64,000 nucleotides of DNA, taken from NCBI RefSeq assembly GCF_019207085.1, contig NZ_JAATOM010000003.1, positions 434,001-498,000 of the forward strand, given 5' to 3'. Each line of letters starts with the position of its first letter. Position 1 is the first letter of the stretch. Source of the stretch: Variovorax sp. dw_308 (GTDB taxonomy: Bacteria; Pseudomonadota; Gammaproteobacteria; Burkholderiales; Burkholderiaceae_C). Both the position numbers and the translations under genes were made by a program. The notes under the pieces are model-generated. The model did no database searches, was not told where the DNA came from, and was given only the letters and a program-made list of their open reading frames with translations. Positions 21,952 to 30,784 of the stretch are shown here, one piece after another.

Positions 21952-23122
21952 CTACACATGGCTGCTGGCGGGCCTGCCGCTGGCCTTCGTCCTTGGCTGG
22001 CTGGCGTCCCGCTTCGATCTGCGGCAGTTGAAGCTTGAAAACCGCCAGGCGCCCAAGGCCTACTTCCGCGGCCTCAACTTCCTGCTGAACGAGCAGCAGG
22101 ACAAGGCCATCGACGCATTCATCGAGGCAGTGCAGAACGACCCCGACACGCAGGAGTTGCACTTTGCGCTCGGCAATCTGTTCCGGCGTCGCGGCGAGTA
22201 CCAGCGCGCGGTGCGCGTGCACGAACACCTGCTCGGCCGTGGCGACCTGAGCCGGGACGACCGCGACCGGGCACAGCATGCGCTGGCGCAGGACTTCCTT
22301 CGCGCCGGCCTGCTCGACAGGGCCGAGGCCGCATTGCAGAAGTTGGAAGGCACGCGCTACGAGACCGAGTCGCGACTGGCACTGCTGGCCATCTACGAGC
22401 GTTCCCGCGAATGGGCGCAGGCCGCCACGGTGGCGCAGAAGTTGGACGAATCGGACCAGGCCAGCTACGCCACGCGGCGCGCGCACCACCTGTGCGAGCA
22501 GGCGGCGGAGCGGACAACCGCAGGGGATCTCGACGCTGCCGGCGAACTGCTGCGGCAGGCGGTAGAACTCGCCCCGCAGGCGCCGCGGCCGGCGATCGAC
22601 ACGGCCAACCTCCAGTTGCGTAACGGTGAAGCGGCCGCCGCGTTCGATACGCTTGCCAACCTCTGCGACAACGCGCCGCTGGCCTTGCCGCTGTTCGCGG
22701 CGGCCTTGCAGCAGGCCGCCATCGCCTCGCAACGCACCGGTGAAGCGATCGCACTGCTGCAGCGGCGCTATGCCGCGTCGCCCTCGATCGATGTGCTGGA
22801 GGCGATCATCGCGCTGGGCGGAAATCCGAAGGTGCCCGACCAGGACCAGCCCGCGGATACGCCGCCAGAACCCCGCGACGGCTACATCGCGCACCTGGCG
22901 CACCATCCCTCGCTGGTGGCCGCTTCGCGCTGGCTCTCCGGCGAGCACTTCACGCGCGAGCAATTCCACCCGCAGGTGCAACGCGCACTCGACCAGGCCA
23001 CGCGACCGCTGATGCGCTATCGCTGCGCGGCGTGCGGCTTCGAGGCGCACCAGTACTTCTGGCATTGCCCTGGTTGCCAGGCGTGGGACAGCTATCCGCC
23101 GCGCCGCGTCGAGGAACTGTAG
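21941..23122 (+). CDS. lapB: Lipopolysaccharide assembly protein LapB (YciM), TPR protein
   Basis: A 393-residue protein with an N-terminal membrane anchor (YTWLLAGLPLAFVLGWLASR), a series of tetratricopeptide repeats from residue about 40 to 290, and a C-terminal rubredoxin-like zinc/iron knuckle, CAACGFEAHQYFWHCPGC. This arrangement is characteristic of LapB, which promotes FtsH-dependent turnover of LpxC and so balances lipopolysaccharide and phospholipid synthesis. Length and motif order match E. coli LapB (389 residues). Coupled to lapA by overlap. Confidence 0.94.
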   Translation: MDFDYTWLLAGLPLAFVLGWLASRFDLRQLKLENRQAPKAYFRGLNFLLNEQQDKAIDAFIEAVQNDPDTQELHFALGNLFRRRGEYQRAVRVHEHLLGRGDLSRDDRDRAQHALAQDFLRAGLLDRAEAALQKLEGTRYETESRLALLAIYERSREWAQAATVAQKLDESDQASYATRRAHHLCEQAAERTTAGDLDAAGELLRQAVELAPQAPRPAIDTANLQLRNGEAAAAFDTLANLCDNAPLALPLFAAALQQAAIASQRTGEAIALLQRRYAASPSIDVLEAIIALGGNPKVPDQDQPADTPPEPRDGYIAHLAHHPSLVAASRWLSGEHFTREQFHPQVQRALDQATRPLMRYRCAACGFEAHQYFWHCPGCQAWDSYPPRRVEEL

Positions 23123-23177
23123 GTTCGTGATCGCACGGGCCGGTCAACGAACCGGACGCGAACACCGTTGAAACGAG

Positions 23178-23207
23178 GCCGCCGCGCAGCGCTTGCGTCG
23201 GCGGCTT
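23178..23207 (+). terminator. Probable terminator after lapB
   Basis: GCCGCCG with inner CGCA, a short loop, TGCG and CGGCGGC form a long stem followed by the weak T stretch TTCATTTC, 55 bases after the lapB stop. Confidence 0.5.
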
Positions 23208-23234
23208 CATTTCACACAATCAGGGAGTTTCAAC

Positions 23235-23744
23235 ATGTTCAAGAAGATCGCGGCCGCGTTTGCCGCTGCACTGTTCGCCGTTTCGTCGTGGGCCGCAGTC
23301 GAGGCCAACAAGGGCACCGCCGCAGAACTCGACAGCCTCAAGGGTGTCGGCCCGGCCATGTCCAAGCGCATCGTCGATGCGCGCGCGCAAGGCGAATTCA
23401 AGGATTGGGGCGACTTCATGAGCCGCGTCAAGGGGGTGAAGGACAAGTCCGCGGCCAAGCTGTCGAACGAAGGCCTCACGATCAATGGCCAGGCCTTTAC
23501 GCCGATGGCGCATGCCGACGGCAAGAAGAAGAATGGCAAGAACGCGCAGGTCGCTGCTGCTGCACCGGCGGCTGCTGCACCGGCAGCGGCGGCTGCACCG
23601 GCTCCTGCTGCTGCGCCACCGGCAGCGCCTGCCGCCCCGGCCAAGCCCGCCGTGGTCCCGGCGGTCGCATCCGCCGCTGCGGCCGCAGCACCCGCCGCCA
23701 CTGCTGCGGTGGCACCGGCTGCAAAGGCTGCTGCTGGCAAGTAG
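23235..23744 (+). CDS. Exported helix-hairpin-helix protein, ComEA-like
   Basis: A 169-residue protein with a signal peptide (MFKKIAAAFAAALFAVSSWA), then a single ComEA-type helix-hairpin-helix module, VEANKGTAAELDSLKGVGPA with RIVDARAQGEFKDWGDF. The C-terminal half (residues about 100-169) is a low-complexity alanine/proline tail. ComEA proteins bind DNA in the periplasm during natural transformation, but many single-HhH secreted proteins lack that proof, so the role is inferred. The chosen ATG follows CAGGGAG; an upstream in-frame start would only add residues before the signal peptide. Confidence 0.83.
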   Translation: MFKKIAAAFAAALFAVSSWAAVEANKGTAAELDSLKGVGPAMSKRIVDARAQGEFKDWGDFMSRVKGVKDKSAAKLSNEGLTINGQAFTPMAHADGKKKNGKNAQVAAAAPAAAAPAAAAAPAPAAAPPAAPAAPAKPAVVPAVASAAAAAAPAATAAVAPAAKAAAGK

Positions 23745-23768
23745 GCCGCGATCCGCTGATCGCGTCGA

Positions 23769-23790
23769 GCCGCCTTCGGGCGGCTTTTTT
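23769..23790 (+). terminator. Intrinsic terminator after the ComEA-like gene
   Basis: GCCGCC-TTCG-GGCGGC followed by six T, 25 bases after the stop codon. The TTCG tetraloop makes it a very stable rho-independent terminator. Confidence 0.92.
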
Positions 23791-23953
23791 CATGGGCGGG
23801 AGCAGCACGGGCAAGGACAGCAACATCAACACCAAGACCGCGACCCCTTCTTCTCTGCCCGGTGGTGTGCATCGCGCTCATCACGCTGTTCCCCGGGCAC
23901 CGTGACGATCCTGCCCGACCTGTTGATGGGCGCGGAGAAGTAAAGTCGCGGCC

Positions 23954-24331
23954 ATGCTGCTTCCCGTTTTCGCGATCTGCGTCGGCGCCTCGCTGGGCGC
24001 CCTTTCCCGCTGGGGCCTTGCGCTCTGGCTTGGCGTCGGCGGCTTCATGCCCTGGGGCACGCTCGCGGCCAACCTGATCGGCGGCTATCTCGTCGGCGTG
24101 ATGGTCGCGATCTTTGCGGCCATGCCCGACATCGATCCCGTGTGGCGGCTCGCCATCGTCACCGGTTTCCTGGGCGGGCTGACAACGTTCTCGAGCTTCT
24201 CGGCCGAGGTAACGACGATGCTGATGGAGGGACGCGCCGGGGTGGCGCTGGTTACCGCGGCCAGTCATCTTGCAGGCTCGCTGGTCCTGACCTGGCTCGG
24301 CATCCGCACGGTCCACTTCATCGCGACATAG
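23954..24331 (+). CDS. crcB: Fluoride ion channel CrcB/Fluc
   Basis: A 125-residue membrane protein with four helices that forms a dual-topology dimer exporting fluoride. Diagnostic parts are GASLGALSRWGL near the N terminus, GTLAANLIGGYLVG, and GFLGGLTTFSSFS with the pore-lining threonine/phenylalanine box. The length is standard. Upstream sequence 23791-23953 shows no match to the fluoride riboswitch pattern, so control is probably constitutive or by another route. Confidence 0.95.
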   Translation: MLLPVFAICVGASLGALSRWGLALWLGVGGFMPWGTLAANLIGGYLVGVMVAIFAAMPDIDPVWRLAIVTGFLGGLTTFSSFSAEVTTMLMEGRAGVALVTAASHLAGSLVLTWLGIRTVHFIAT

Positions 24332-24388
24332 GCAAGGCTCCGGTTTCGCGATGGCGTCGCGCGCGCGCGCGACCCATAATCCACCGCG

Positions 24389-27367
24389 ATGCCCTTGGTA
24401 CTCCTCGTCGCGCTCCCCTTCGTCGCCAGCGTATTGGCGGCAGCCATGCCGTCGAACGCGCGCAACCGGGAATCGACGCTTGCGGGCCTGGTCGCCTTGG
24501 GCTGCGCGGCACAGGTCGCGTGGCTGTTTCCCCGAGTTGCCGGCGGCGAGGTGATCCGCGAGCGCTTCGAATGGCTGCCCTCGCTCGGGCTTGACCTGGT
24601 CTTCCGGCTCGACGGCTTCGCGTGGCTGTTCTGCATGCTGGTGCTCGGCATCGGGGCGCTGGTGGTGCTCTACGCGCGCTACTACATGTCGCCGTCCGAT
24701 CCGGTGCCCCGCTTCTTCTCGTTCTTCCTGGCCTTCATGGGCGCCATGATGGGCGTGGTGCTGTCGGGCAACCTGGTGCAGATGGTGGTGTTCTGGGAAC
24801 TGACCAGCCTGTTCTCCTTCCTGTTGATCGGCTACTGGCACCACCGGCGCGATGCGCGGCGCGGGGCGCGCATGGCGCTCACCGTGACCGGCGCGGGTGG
24901 GCTGTGCCTGCTGGCGGGCGTGCTGGTGCTTGGCCGCATCGTCGGCAGCTACGAGTTGGACGCGGTGCTTGCCTCGGGCGCGCGGATTCGGGCACACGGG
25001 CTGTATGCGCCGATGCTGGTGCTGGTGCTGCTGGGCGCCTTCACCAAGAGCGCGCAGTTTCCGTTTCACTTCTGGCTGCCGCGCGCCATGGCCGCGCCGA
25101 CGCCCGTGTCCGCGTACCTGCATTCGGCCACGATGGTGAAGCTGGGCGTGTTCCTGCTTGCGCGCTTGTGGCCGGTGTTGTCGGGCACCGAGCAGTGGTT
25201 CTGGCTGGTCGGCGGGGCCGGCGCCATCACGCTGCTGCTCGGCGGGTTTGTCGCGATGTTCCAGCGCGACCTGAAGGCCCTGCTTGCCTATTCGACGATT
25301 TCGCACCTCGGGCTGATCGTGCTGCTGCTGGGGCTCAACTCCACGCTGGCCGCCGTGGCCGCGGTGTTCCACGTGATGAACCATGCGACCTTCAAGGCCT
25401 CGCTGTTCATGGCGGCCGGCATCATCGACCACGAGAGCGGCACGCGCGACATCCGAAAGCTCAGCGGGCTGATCAAGCTCATGCCAATCACCGGCACGCT
25501 GGCGATCATCGCGAGCGCCGCGATGGCCGGCGTGCCGCTGCTCAACGGGTTCCTGTCGAAGGAAATGTTCTTCGCCGAGGCGGTGCTGGTCGACGCCGCG
25601 CCGTGGGTCGAATGGACGCTGCCGATCGTCGCCACGCTGGGCGGGATCTTCAGCGTCACGTATTCGTCCCGCTTCGTGTTCGACGTCTTCTTCGGACCGC
25701 CCTGCGGTTCCGAGGTCCCGAAGACGCCGCACGAGCCACCGCACTGGATGCGCGTGCCGGTCGAGTTGCTGGTGCTGGTGTGCCTGGTGGTGGGCGTGGC
25801 GCCGGCCTGGTCGATCGGCCCGCTGCTGGCCGCCGCCGCACGGCCGGTGGTGGGTGGGGAGTTGCCCGACTACAGCCTGGCGGTGTGGCACGGCTTCAAC
25901 CTGCCGCTGCTGATGAGCTTCATCGCATTGGCGGGCGGCCTCTCCTTGTTCCTGCTGCAGCGGCGCCGGCGCGAACGCGGCGGGCTGGTGCGCACGCCGT
26001 TCCTGCAGCACCTCGACGGGCAGCGCATCTTCGAGAACGTGATCGCGCGGATGAGCGAGGCCGGGCGACGCGGCCGGCGACTGTTGAGCACGCGCCGCCT
26101 GCAGCCGCAGTTGCTGGTGCTGGTGCTGGTGGCGATGGGCCTGGCGGCTGCCGCGCTCTGGTTGACGCCGGCATCGCGCGGTACGCGTGAGCTGCTGCCG
26201 TTCTCGCCGATGTTCGCGATGACCTGGCTGATCGGCTGCACCTGTGCCGTCGCGGCAGCCTGGCAGGCGAAGTTCCACCGGCTGGCATCGCTGATGCTCG
26301 CGGCGGGGGCAGGCCTGACCTGCTGCATCACCTACATCTGGTTTTCCGCGCCCGACCTGGCCCTGACGCAACTCGTGGTCGAGACCGTGACCACGGTGCT
26401 GATCCTGCTGGGCCTGCGCTGGTTGCCGCTGCGCAAGGCGACGGTGCAGCCGATGCGGGCGCGCCTGCAGCTCTGGAGGCGGCGTGGCCGCGACCTGGTG
26501 GTGGCCGCTTGCGCCGGCAGCGGCATGGCGCTGCTGGCCTGGATGATGATGACGCGACCTTTCCCGCTCAGCATCTCGCCCTTCTTCCTGGACCGCGCGA
26601 TGACCGAGGGCGGCGGAGCGAACGTAGTCAACGTGATGCTGGTCGACTTTCGCGGTTTCGACACCTTCGGCGAGATCACGGTGCTCGGCGTGGTGGCGCT
26701 GACGGTGTATGCGCTGCTGCGGCGCTTCCGGCCCGCGCCGGAATCGATGGCGCTGCCCGAGCAGCAGCGCGCGCAAAGCCATGACGGCAGCACCGACCTG
26801 CTGAACCCGCGGCTCGCGAAGGACACGGCCGTGGGCTACCTGATGGTGCCGGCGGTGCTGATCCGCCTGTTGCTGCCGCTATCGGTGCTGGTGTCGGTGT
26901 ACTTCTTCATGCGCGGGCACAACGCGCCCGGCGGCGGCTTCGTCGCCGGGTTGGTGATGTCGGTGGCCTTGCTGCTGCAGTTCATCGTGTCGGGCACCGA
27001 GTGGGTGGAGGAACATCTGCGCATCTATCCGCGCCGCTGGATCGCGGTCGGCATGCTGCTGGCGCTGGCGACCGGCGGCGGTTCGGTGCTGCTCGGCTAT
27101 CCGTTCATGACCACGCACACCGCGCACCTGCACTTGCCGGTGCTGGGCGAGATCCATGTTCCGAGCGCGGCACTGTTCGACACGGGCGTTTTTTCAATCG
27201 TGCTGGGCTCGACCATGCTGATCCTCACGGCGCTGGCCCACCAGTCGATCCGCAGCCATCGCTGGGTGGCGGAACAGATGGAAAAGGAAGCCGAACGCCT
27301 GGCCGCTGCCGCTGCGTCAGCCGACGCCCCGCCTCTCGCACCCGTCGACGCCGGAGGCGCCCGCTGA
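24389..27367 (+). CDS. mrpA: Mrp cation/proton antiporter, fused subunits A and B
   Basis: A 992-residue membrane protein, the largest part of the Mrp (Pha/Mnh) Na+/H+ or K+/H+ antiporter. Residues 1 to about 690 are NuoL-like, with the antiporter motif GYWHHRRDARRGA region, FPFHFWLPRAMAAPTPVSAYLHS and SHLGLIVLLLGLNS. A MnhA-specific region (LVVETVTTVLILLGLRWLP) follows, and residues about 810-975 are a complete MrpB domain (FFMRGHNAPGGGFVAGLVMS). Fusion of A and B is known in rhizobial PhaAB and many proteobacteria. The stop overlaps the mrpC start by one base. Confidence 0.95.
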   Translation: MPLVLLVALPFVASVLAAAMPSNARNRESTLAGLVALGCAAQVAWLFPRVAGGEVIRERFEWLPSLGLDLVFRLDGFAWLFCMLVLGIGALVVLYARYYMSPSDPVPRFFSFFLAFMGAMMGVVLSGNLVQMVVFWELTSLFSFLLIGYWHHRRDARRGARMALTVTGAGGLCLLAGVLVLGRIVGSYELDAVLASGARIRAHGLYAPMLVLVLLGAFTKSAQFPFHFWLPRAMAAPTPVSAYLHSATMVKLGVFLLARLWPVLSGTEQWFWLVGGAGAITLLLGGFVAMFQRDLKALLAYSTISHLGLIVLLLGLNSTLAAVAAVFHVMNHATFKASLFMAAGIIDHESGTRDIRKLSGLIKLMPITGTLAIIASAAMAGVPLLNGFLSKEMFFAEAVLVDAAPWVEWTLPIVATLGGIFSVTYSSRFVFDVFFGPPCGSEVPKTPHEPPHWMRVPVELLVLVCLVVGVAPAWSIGPLLAAAARPVVGGELPDYSLAVWHGFNLPLLMSFIALAGGLSLFLLQRRRRERGGLVRTPFLQHLDGQRIFENVIARMSEAGRRGRRLLSTRRLQPQLLVLVLVAMGLAAAALWLTPASRGTRELLPFSPMFAMTWLIGCTCAVAAAWQAKFHRLASLMLAAGAGLTCCITYIWFSAPDLALTQLVVETVTTVLILLGLRWLPLRKATVQPMRARLQLWRRRGRDLVVAACAGSGMALLAWMMMTRPFPLSISPFFLDRAMTEGGGANVVNVMLVDFRGFDTFGEITVLGVVALTVYALLRRFRPAPESMALPEQQRAQSHDGSTDLLNPRLAKDTAVGYLMVPAVLIRLLLPLSVLVSVYFFMRGHNAPGGGFVAGLVMSVALLLQFIVSGTEWVEEHLRIYPRRWIAVGMLLALATGGGSVLLGYPFMTTHTAHLHLPVLGEIHVPSAALFDTGVFSIVLGSTMLILTALAHQSIRSHRWVAEQMEKEAERLAAAAASADAPPLAPVDAGGAR

Positions 27368-27729
27368 TGGAAGCCGTGCTGGCCATTGCCATCGGCGTGC
27401 TCACCGGATCGGGCGTGTACCTGCTGCTGCGGCCGCGCACCTTCCAGGTCATCATGGGGCTCACGCTGGTGTCGTACGCGGTGAACCTGTTCATCTTCAG
27501 CATGGGCCGGCTGATGGTCGACAGCGAGCCGGTGCTCACGCCAGGCATCCGCGCCACGCTGGCCAACACCGCCGACCCGATGCCGCAGGCGCTGGTGCTC
27601 ACCGCCATCGTCATCGGCTTTGCCATGACCGCCCTGTTCCTGGTCGTCATGCTCGCCTCGCGCGGTCTTGCGGGCAACGACCATGTGGACGGCGACAAGC
27701 ATGCGGACAGCGGGGATGGCACGTCATGA
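27367..27729 (+). CDS. mrpC: Mrp antiporter subunit C
   Basis: A 120-residue NuoK-like membrane subunit with three helices (GVLTGSGVYLLLRPRTFQVI, YAVNLFIFSMGRL, DPMPQALVLTAIVIGFAMTA). The PxxQALVLTAIVI motif is diagnostic of MrpC/MnhC. The C terminus ends with a charged tail. It should be followed directly by mrpD, but here 175 bases holding a palindromic repeat intervene. Confidence 0.94.
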   Translation: MEAVLAIAIGVLTGSGVYLLLRPRTFQVIMGLTLVSYAVNLFIFSMGRLMVDSEPVLTPGIRATLANTADPMPQALVLTAIVIGFAMTALFLVVMLASRGLAGNDHVDGDKHADSGDGTS

Positions 27730-27752
27730 ATACGGCATCGGGATCGGGATCG

Positions 27753-27872
27753 GGTACCGAACGCAGAAGGAAGACAAAAGCTACGCAGAAGCCGCAAAAG
27801 GACTTCAAGGAAAATTTTTGGGTTTTCTTTTGCGACCTCTGCGAAACCTTTGCGACTTCTGCGTTCGGTACC
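27753..27872. repeat. Dispersed 120-bp imperfect palindrome, copy 1 (between mrpC and mrpD)
   Basis: The ends are a perfect 17-bp inverted repeat, GGTACCGAACGCAGAAG at 27753-27769 and its complement at 27856-27872. Inside, both arms carry variants of the unit ACGCAGAAGTCGCAAAGG, meeting at an AT-rich centre (AAAATTTTTGGGTTTT). Flanking GGGATCGGGATCGG and CCGCACCCGCACCCC extend the pairing imperfectly to about 27735-27889. The right arm 27821-27865 is 42/45 identical to 35571-35615 of the second copy. A short open frame crosses it but shows no sign of coding. Such a palindrome could form a long hairpin in the mrp transcript. Confidence 0.88.
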
Positions 27873-27904
27873 CGCACCCGCACCCCTGAGCAGGAGGCCG
27901 GCCC

Positions 27905-29599
27905 ATGACCGTCACCCAGTTGCTCGACCGGCTGCTCGACGCCACGATGCCGCACCTGGTGGCGGTGCCGATCCTCGTGCCGATGCTCACCGCTGCGCTG
28001 ATGCTGCTGCTCAACGAGAAGCGGCGCCGCGAGAAGGCGGTGCTGAGCGTGGTGTCGGGCCTCGCGGGGCTGGTGGCCGCGCTGGCCCTGCTGCGCTGGG
28101 TGAACGCCCCCGACGTGGGCGGCGGGGCCGGCTCCATCGGCGTCTACCTGCCGGGCAACTGGCGCGCGCCGTTCGGGATCGTGCTGGTGGCCGACCGGCT
28201 CTCGACATTGATGGTGGCGCTCACGGGAGTGATCGGCTTCGCGGCCTCGATCTACTCCACCTCGCGCTGGGACCGCGCGGGCGTGCATTTCCACGCCTTG
28301 CTGCAGTTGCAGTTGATGGGCCTGAATGGCGCCTTCCTGACCGGCGACCTGTTCAATCTCTTCGTCTTCTTCGAGGTGATGCTGGCGGCCTCCTACGGAC
28401 TGCTGCTGCACGGTTCGGGCCGGCTGCGCGTGCAGGCGGGCCTGCACTACATCGCGATCAACCTGGCGGCCTCGTCGCTGTTCCTGATCGGCGCCTCCAT
28501 GCTCTACGGCGCGACCGGCACGCTGAACATGGCGGACCTCGGCATGCGCATCGCACAGATCGCGCCGGCCGACCGTGGCCTCGTGCATGCGGCGACGGCC
28601 ATCCTCTTCACCGCCTTCCTGGCCAAGGCCGGCACCTGGCCGCTTAACTTCTGGCTGGTGCCTGCGTACAGCGCGGCAGTGTCGCCGGTGAGCGCGGTGT
28701 TCGCGCTGCTGACCAAGCTCGGCATCTACACCATCCTGCGCTTGTGGACGCTGATGTTCGCGCCCGATACCGGCGCGTCGGCACAGTTCGGCCACAACGT
28801 GCTGATGGCGTTCGGCATGACCACGCTGTTCGTCGGCGCGCTGGGCATCATCGGCACGCAGCGCATGTCGAACCTGGCCGGCTTCAGCGTGCTGGTGTCG
28901 GCCGGGACGCTGTTGACGGCCATCGGTCTCGGCGAGCCCGCGGTGTGGGCCGGGGCGCTCTACTACCTGCTGAGCTCGACGCTGGCGGTGAGTGCGTTCT
29001 TCCTGCTGATCGACATGATCGAACGCTGGCGCAACGAGGGCGCCAGCATCGCGCCGCACGAAGTCGCCGACCACGCGCCCTTCCTCACGCCCGACCTGCA
29101 GCAGATCGAAGGCGTGAACCTCGACGACGACCAGCGCGAGATCTACGGCCGCGCCATCCCGGCGGGCGTGGCCTTCCTGGGGCTGGGCTTTGCAGGCTGC
29201 ACGCTGTTGCTGGCAGGCATGCCGCCGCTGTCGGGCTTCCTGGGCAAGTTCGCGATGCTCTCGGGCCTTCTTGGCGCGCGCGAGACGGGCGCCTCTGGCT
29301 GGATGTTCATGGCCTTGCTGCTGGTGTCGGGCTTCCTGACCCTGGTGGCCATGACCCGCACCGGCATACGCCACTTCTGGACCCAGCCCGTGGAAACCCC
29401 TCCGCTGCTGCGCGCGGTCGAGCTGCTGCCGGTGGCGGCGCTGCTGCTCTGCTGCGTGGCGCTGACGACCGAGGCAGGCCCGGTGATGCAGCACGCCACG
29501 GCGACGGCCAGGGGCTTGTTCACCCCCACCGCCTATCGCAAGGCCGTGATGGGCGCACGGCAGGTGCCCAACCCCGTCGCCGGAAAGCGCACGCCATGA
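27905..29599 (+). CDS. mrpD: Mrp antiporter subunit D
   Basis: A 564-residue NuoM/NuoN-like polytopic membrane protein of the Mrp complex. It shows LQLQLMGLNGAFLTGDLFNLFVFFEVM with the conserved glutamate, FLAKAGTWPLNFWLVPAYSAAVSPVSAVFA and GMPPLSGFLGKFAML, all typical of MrpD. A hydrophilic loop near residues 375-420 is somewhat long for the family. The start ATG is preceded by GCAGGAGG. The stop overlaps mrpE by four bases. Confidence 0.95.
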   Translation: MTVTQLLDRLLDATMPHLVAVPILVPMLTAALMLLLNEKRRREKAVLSVVSGLAGLVAALALLRWVNAPDVGGGAGSIGVYLPGNWRAPFGIVLVADRLSTLMVALTGVIGFAASIYSTSRWDRAGVHFHALLQLQLMGLNGAFLTGDLFNLFVFFEVMLAASYGLLLHGSGRLRVQAGLHYIAINLAASSLFLIGASMLYGATGTLNMADLGMRIAQIAPADRGLVHAATAILFTAFLAKAGTWPLNFWLVPAYSAAVSPVSAVFALLTKLGIYTILRLWTLMFAPDTGASAQFGHNVLMAFGMTTLFVGALGIIGTQRMSNLAGFSVLVSAGTLLTAIGLGEPAVWAGALYYLLSSTLAVSAFFLLIDMIERWRNEGASIAPHEVADHAPFLTPDLQQIEGVNLDDDQREIYGRAIPAGVAFLGLGFAGCTLLLAGMPPLSGFLGKFAMLSGLLGARETGASGWMFMALLLVSGFLTLVAMTRTGIRHFWTQPVETPPLLRAVELLPVAALLLCCVALTTEAGPVMQHATATARGLFTPTAYRKAVMGARQVPNPVAGKRTP

Positions 29600-30087
29600 A
29601 TCGCTGGTTGTCGTCTCTGCCGCTGTCGGTGTTCCTCTTCTCCGTGTGGGTGGTGCTGAACCAGTCGCTGGACGCCGCCACGCTGCTCCTGGCCGCGGTG
29701 CTGGCCATCGCGGTACCAATGCTCACCCGAAGCCTGCGACCGGCCCAGGCGCGTGTGCGGAATCCGGCGCTGCTGTTCAAGCTGGCGGTCCGTGTGACGG
29801 TGGACCTCGTGGCGTCGGCATTCGACGTGGCGCGGCTGCTGCTGACGCGCCGCAGCGCCGCCATCTCGTCGCGCTTCGTGCAGGTGCCGCTGGACATGCG
29901 CGATCCGAGCGGCCTGGCCATGCTGGCGATGGTGTTGTGCCTCACGCCGGGCACGGCCTGGGCAGAACTGGCGCTGGACCGGTCGACACTGCTGATCCAC
30001 GTGTTCGACCTGGACGGGGAGGACGAAGCCTTCATCGCGATGATCAAGCAGCGCTATGAACGCCTGCTCATGGAGATCTTCGAATGA
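29596..30087 (+). CDS. mrpE: Mrp antiporter subunit E
   Basis: A 163-residue membrane protein with two to three helices at the N terminus, then VQVPLDMRDPSGLAMLAMVLCLTPGT and VFDLDGEDEAFIAMIKQRYERLL, signatures of MrpE/MnhE. It overlaps mrpD and mrpF by four bases each (ATGA), so translation is coupled along the operon. Its exact task in the complex is not settled in the literature; it is needed for full antiport. Confidence 0.94.
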   Translation: MNRWLSSLPLSVFLFSVWVVLNQSLDAATLLLAAVLAIAVPMLTRSLRPAQARVRNPALLFKLAVRVTVDLVASAFDVARLLLTRRSAAISSRFVQVPLDMRDPSGLAMLAMVLCLTPGTAWAELALDRSTLLIHVFDLDGEDEAFIAMIKQRYERLLMEIFE

Positions 30088-30362
30088 CCCCTTTGCTGCT
30101 CTGGGCCCTGAAGGCCGCGCTCTTCCTGCTCGCTGTCGGCATGCTCTGCGCGCTCGGCCGCCTGCTGGTCGGCCCGACCGCGCAGGACCGCGTGATGGCA
30201 CTCGACTGCCTCTACATCAACGGCATGCTGATGATGCTGGTGCTCGGCATCATCTACGCCAGCGACGTGTACTTCGAGGCGGCGTTGCTGATCGCCCTGT
30301 TCGGCTTCGTGGGATCGATGGCGATGGCCAAGTTCCTCTTGCGCGGCGAGGTGATCGAATGA
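30084..30362 (+). CDS. mrpF: Mrp antiporter subunit F
   Basis: A 92-residue small membrane subunit with three helices. GRLLVGPTAQDRVMALDCLYING is the MrpF/MnhF signature (GP-x-DRV--LD). Length matches the family. It overlaps both neighbours by four bases. Confidence 0.94.
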   Translation: MTPLLLWALKAALFLLAVGMLCALGRLLVGPTAQDRVMALDCLYINGMLMMLVLGIIYASDVYFEAALLIALFGFVGSMAMAKFLLRGEVIE

Positions 30363-30784
30363 ACAGCACGGATGCGCTGCCACTGTGGGCGGAGGTCCTG
30401 ACGGCCGTGTTCGCCGTGCTCGGGGCCGCGTTCGCCGCGATCGGCTCGTTCGGGCTGGTCCGGTTGCCGACCTTCTTCCGCCGCATCCACGCGCCGACGC
30501 TGGGCGCGACCTTCGGCGTCTGGTGCATCACGCTGGCGACCGGCGTCTATTTCTCGGTGCAGGGCTTGCACCTGTTCCTGCATGCGGGGTTGATTTCGCT
30601 GTTCGTCGCCATGACCGCGCCGATCACCACGATCTTCCTCATGCGTGCGGCGCTGTTCCGTGCCCGCAAGGCCGACCGTGCGTCCGCCGAAGCGGCACCA
30701 ACCGAGGGCCTCGAAGCGTCGGAAGCCGCTGCATCCGACGGCGCGCGGCCGGGAGTCGATCAGCGCAACGCGCCGTTCAAGTAG
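30359..30784 (+). CDS. mrpG: Mrp antiporter subunit G
   Basis: A 141-residue membrane subunit with three helices and the MrpG motif GSFGLVRLPTFFRRIHAPTL and GLISLFVAMTAPITT. The C-terminal 35 residues are a hydrophilic, alanine/glutamate-rich tail that exceeds the usual family length (about 110-120). Its last 25 bases overlap the end of the oppositely oriented M23 lipoprotein gene, so the two transcripts converge. It completes a full mrpA/B-C-D-E-F-G set. Confidence 0.93.
   Translation: MNSTDALPLWAEVLTAVFAVLGAAFAAIGSFGLVRLPTFFRRIHAPTLGATFGVWCITLATGVYFSVQGLHLFLHAGLISLFVAMTAPITTIFLMRAALFRARKADRASAEAAPTEGLEASEAAASDGARPGVDQRNAPFK

Noticed and set aside
23791..23953. Fluoride riboswitch before crcB
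   Set aside because: I looked for the conserved riboswitch elements and found no convincing match.
24355..24371. GC alternating run before mrpA as a functional element
   Set aside because: A short CG-rich run is expected by chance in such high-GC DNA and no structure or consensus is associated with it.
27726..27908. A 60-codon frame between mrpC and mrpD starting with an ATG
   Set aside because: It runs through the palindromic element, has a low-complexity start and no ribosome binding site of note; the repeat explains the sequence.
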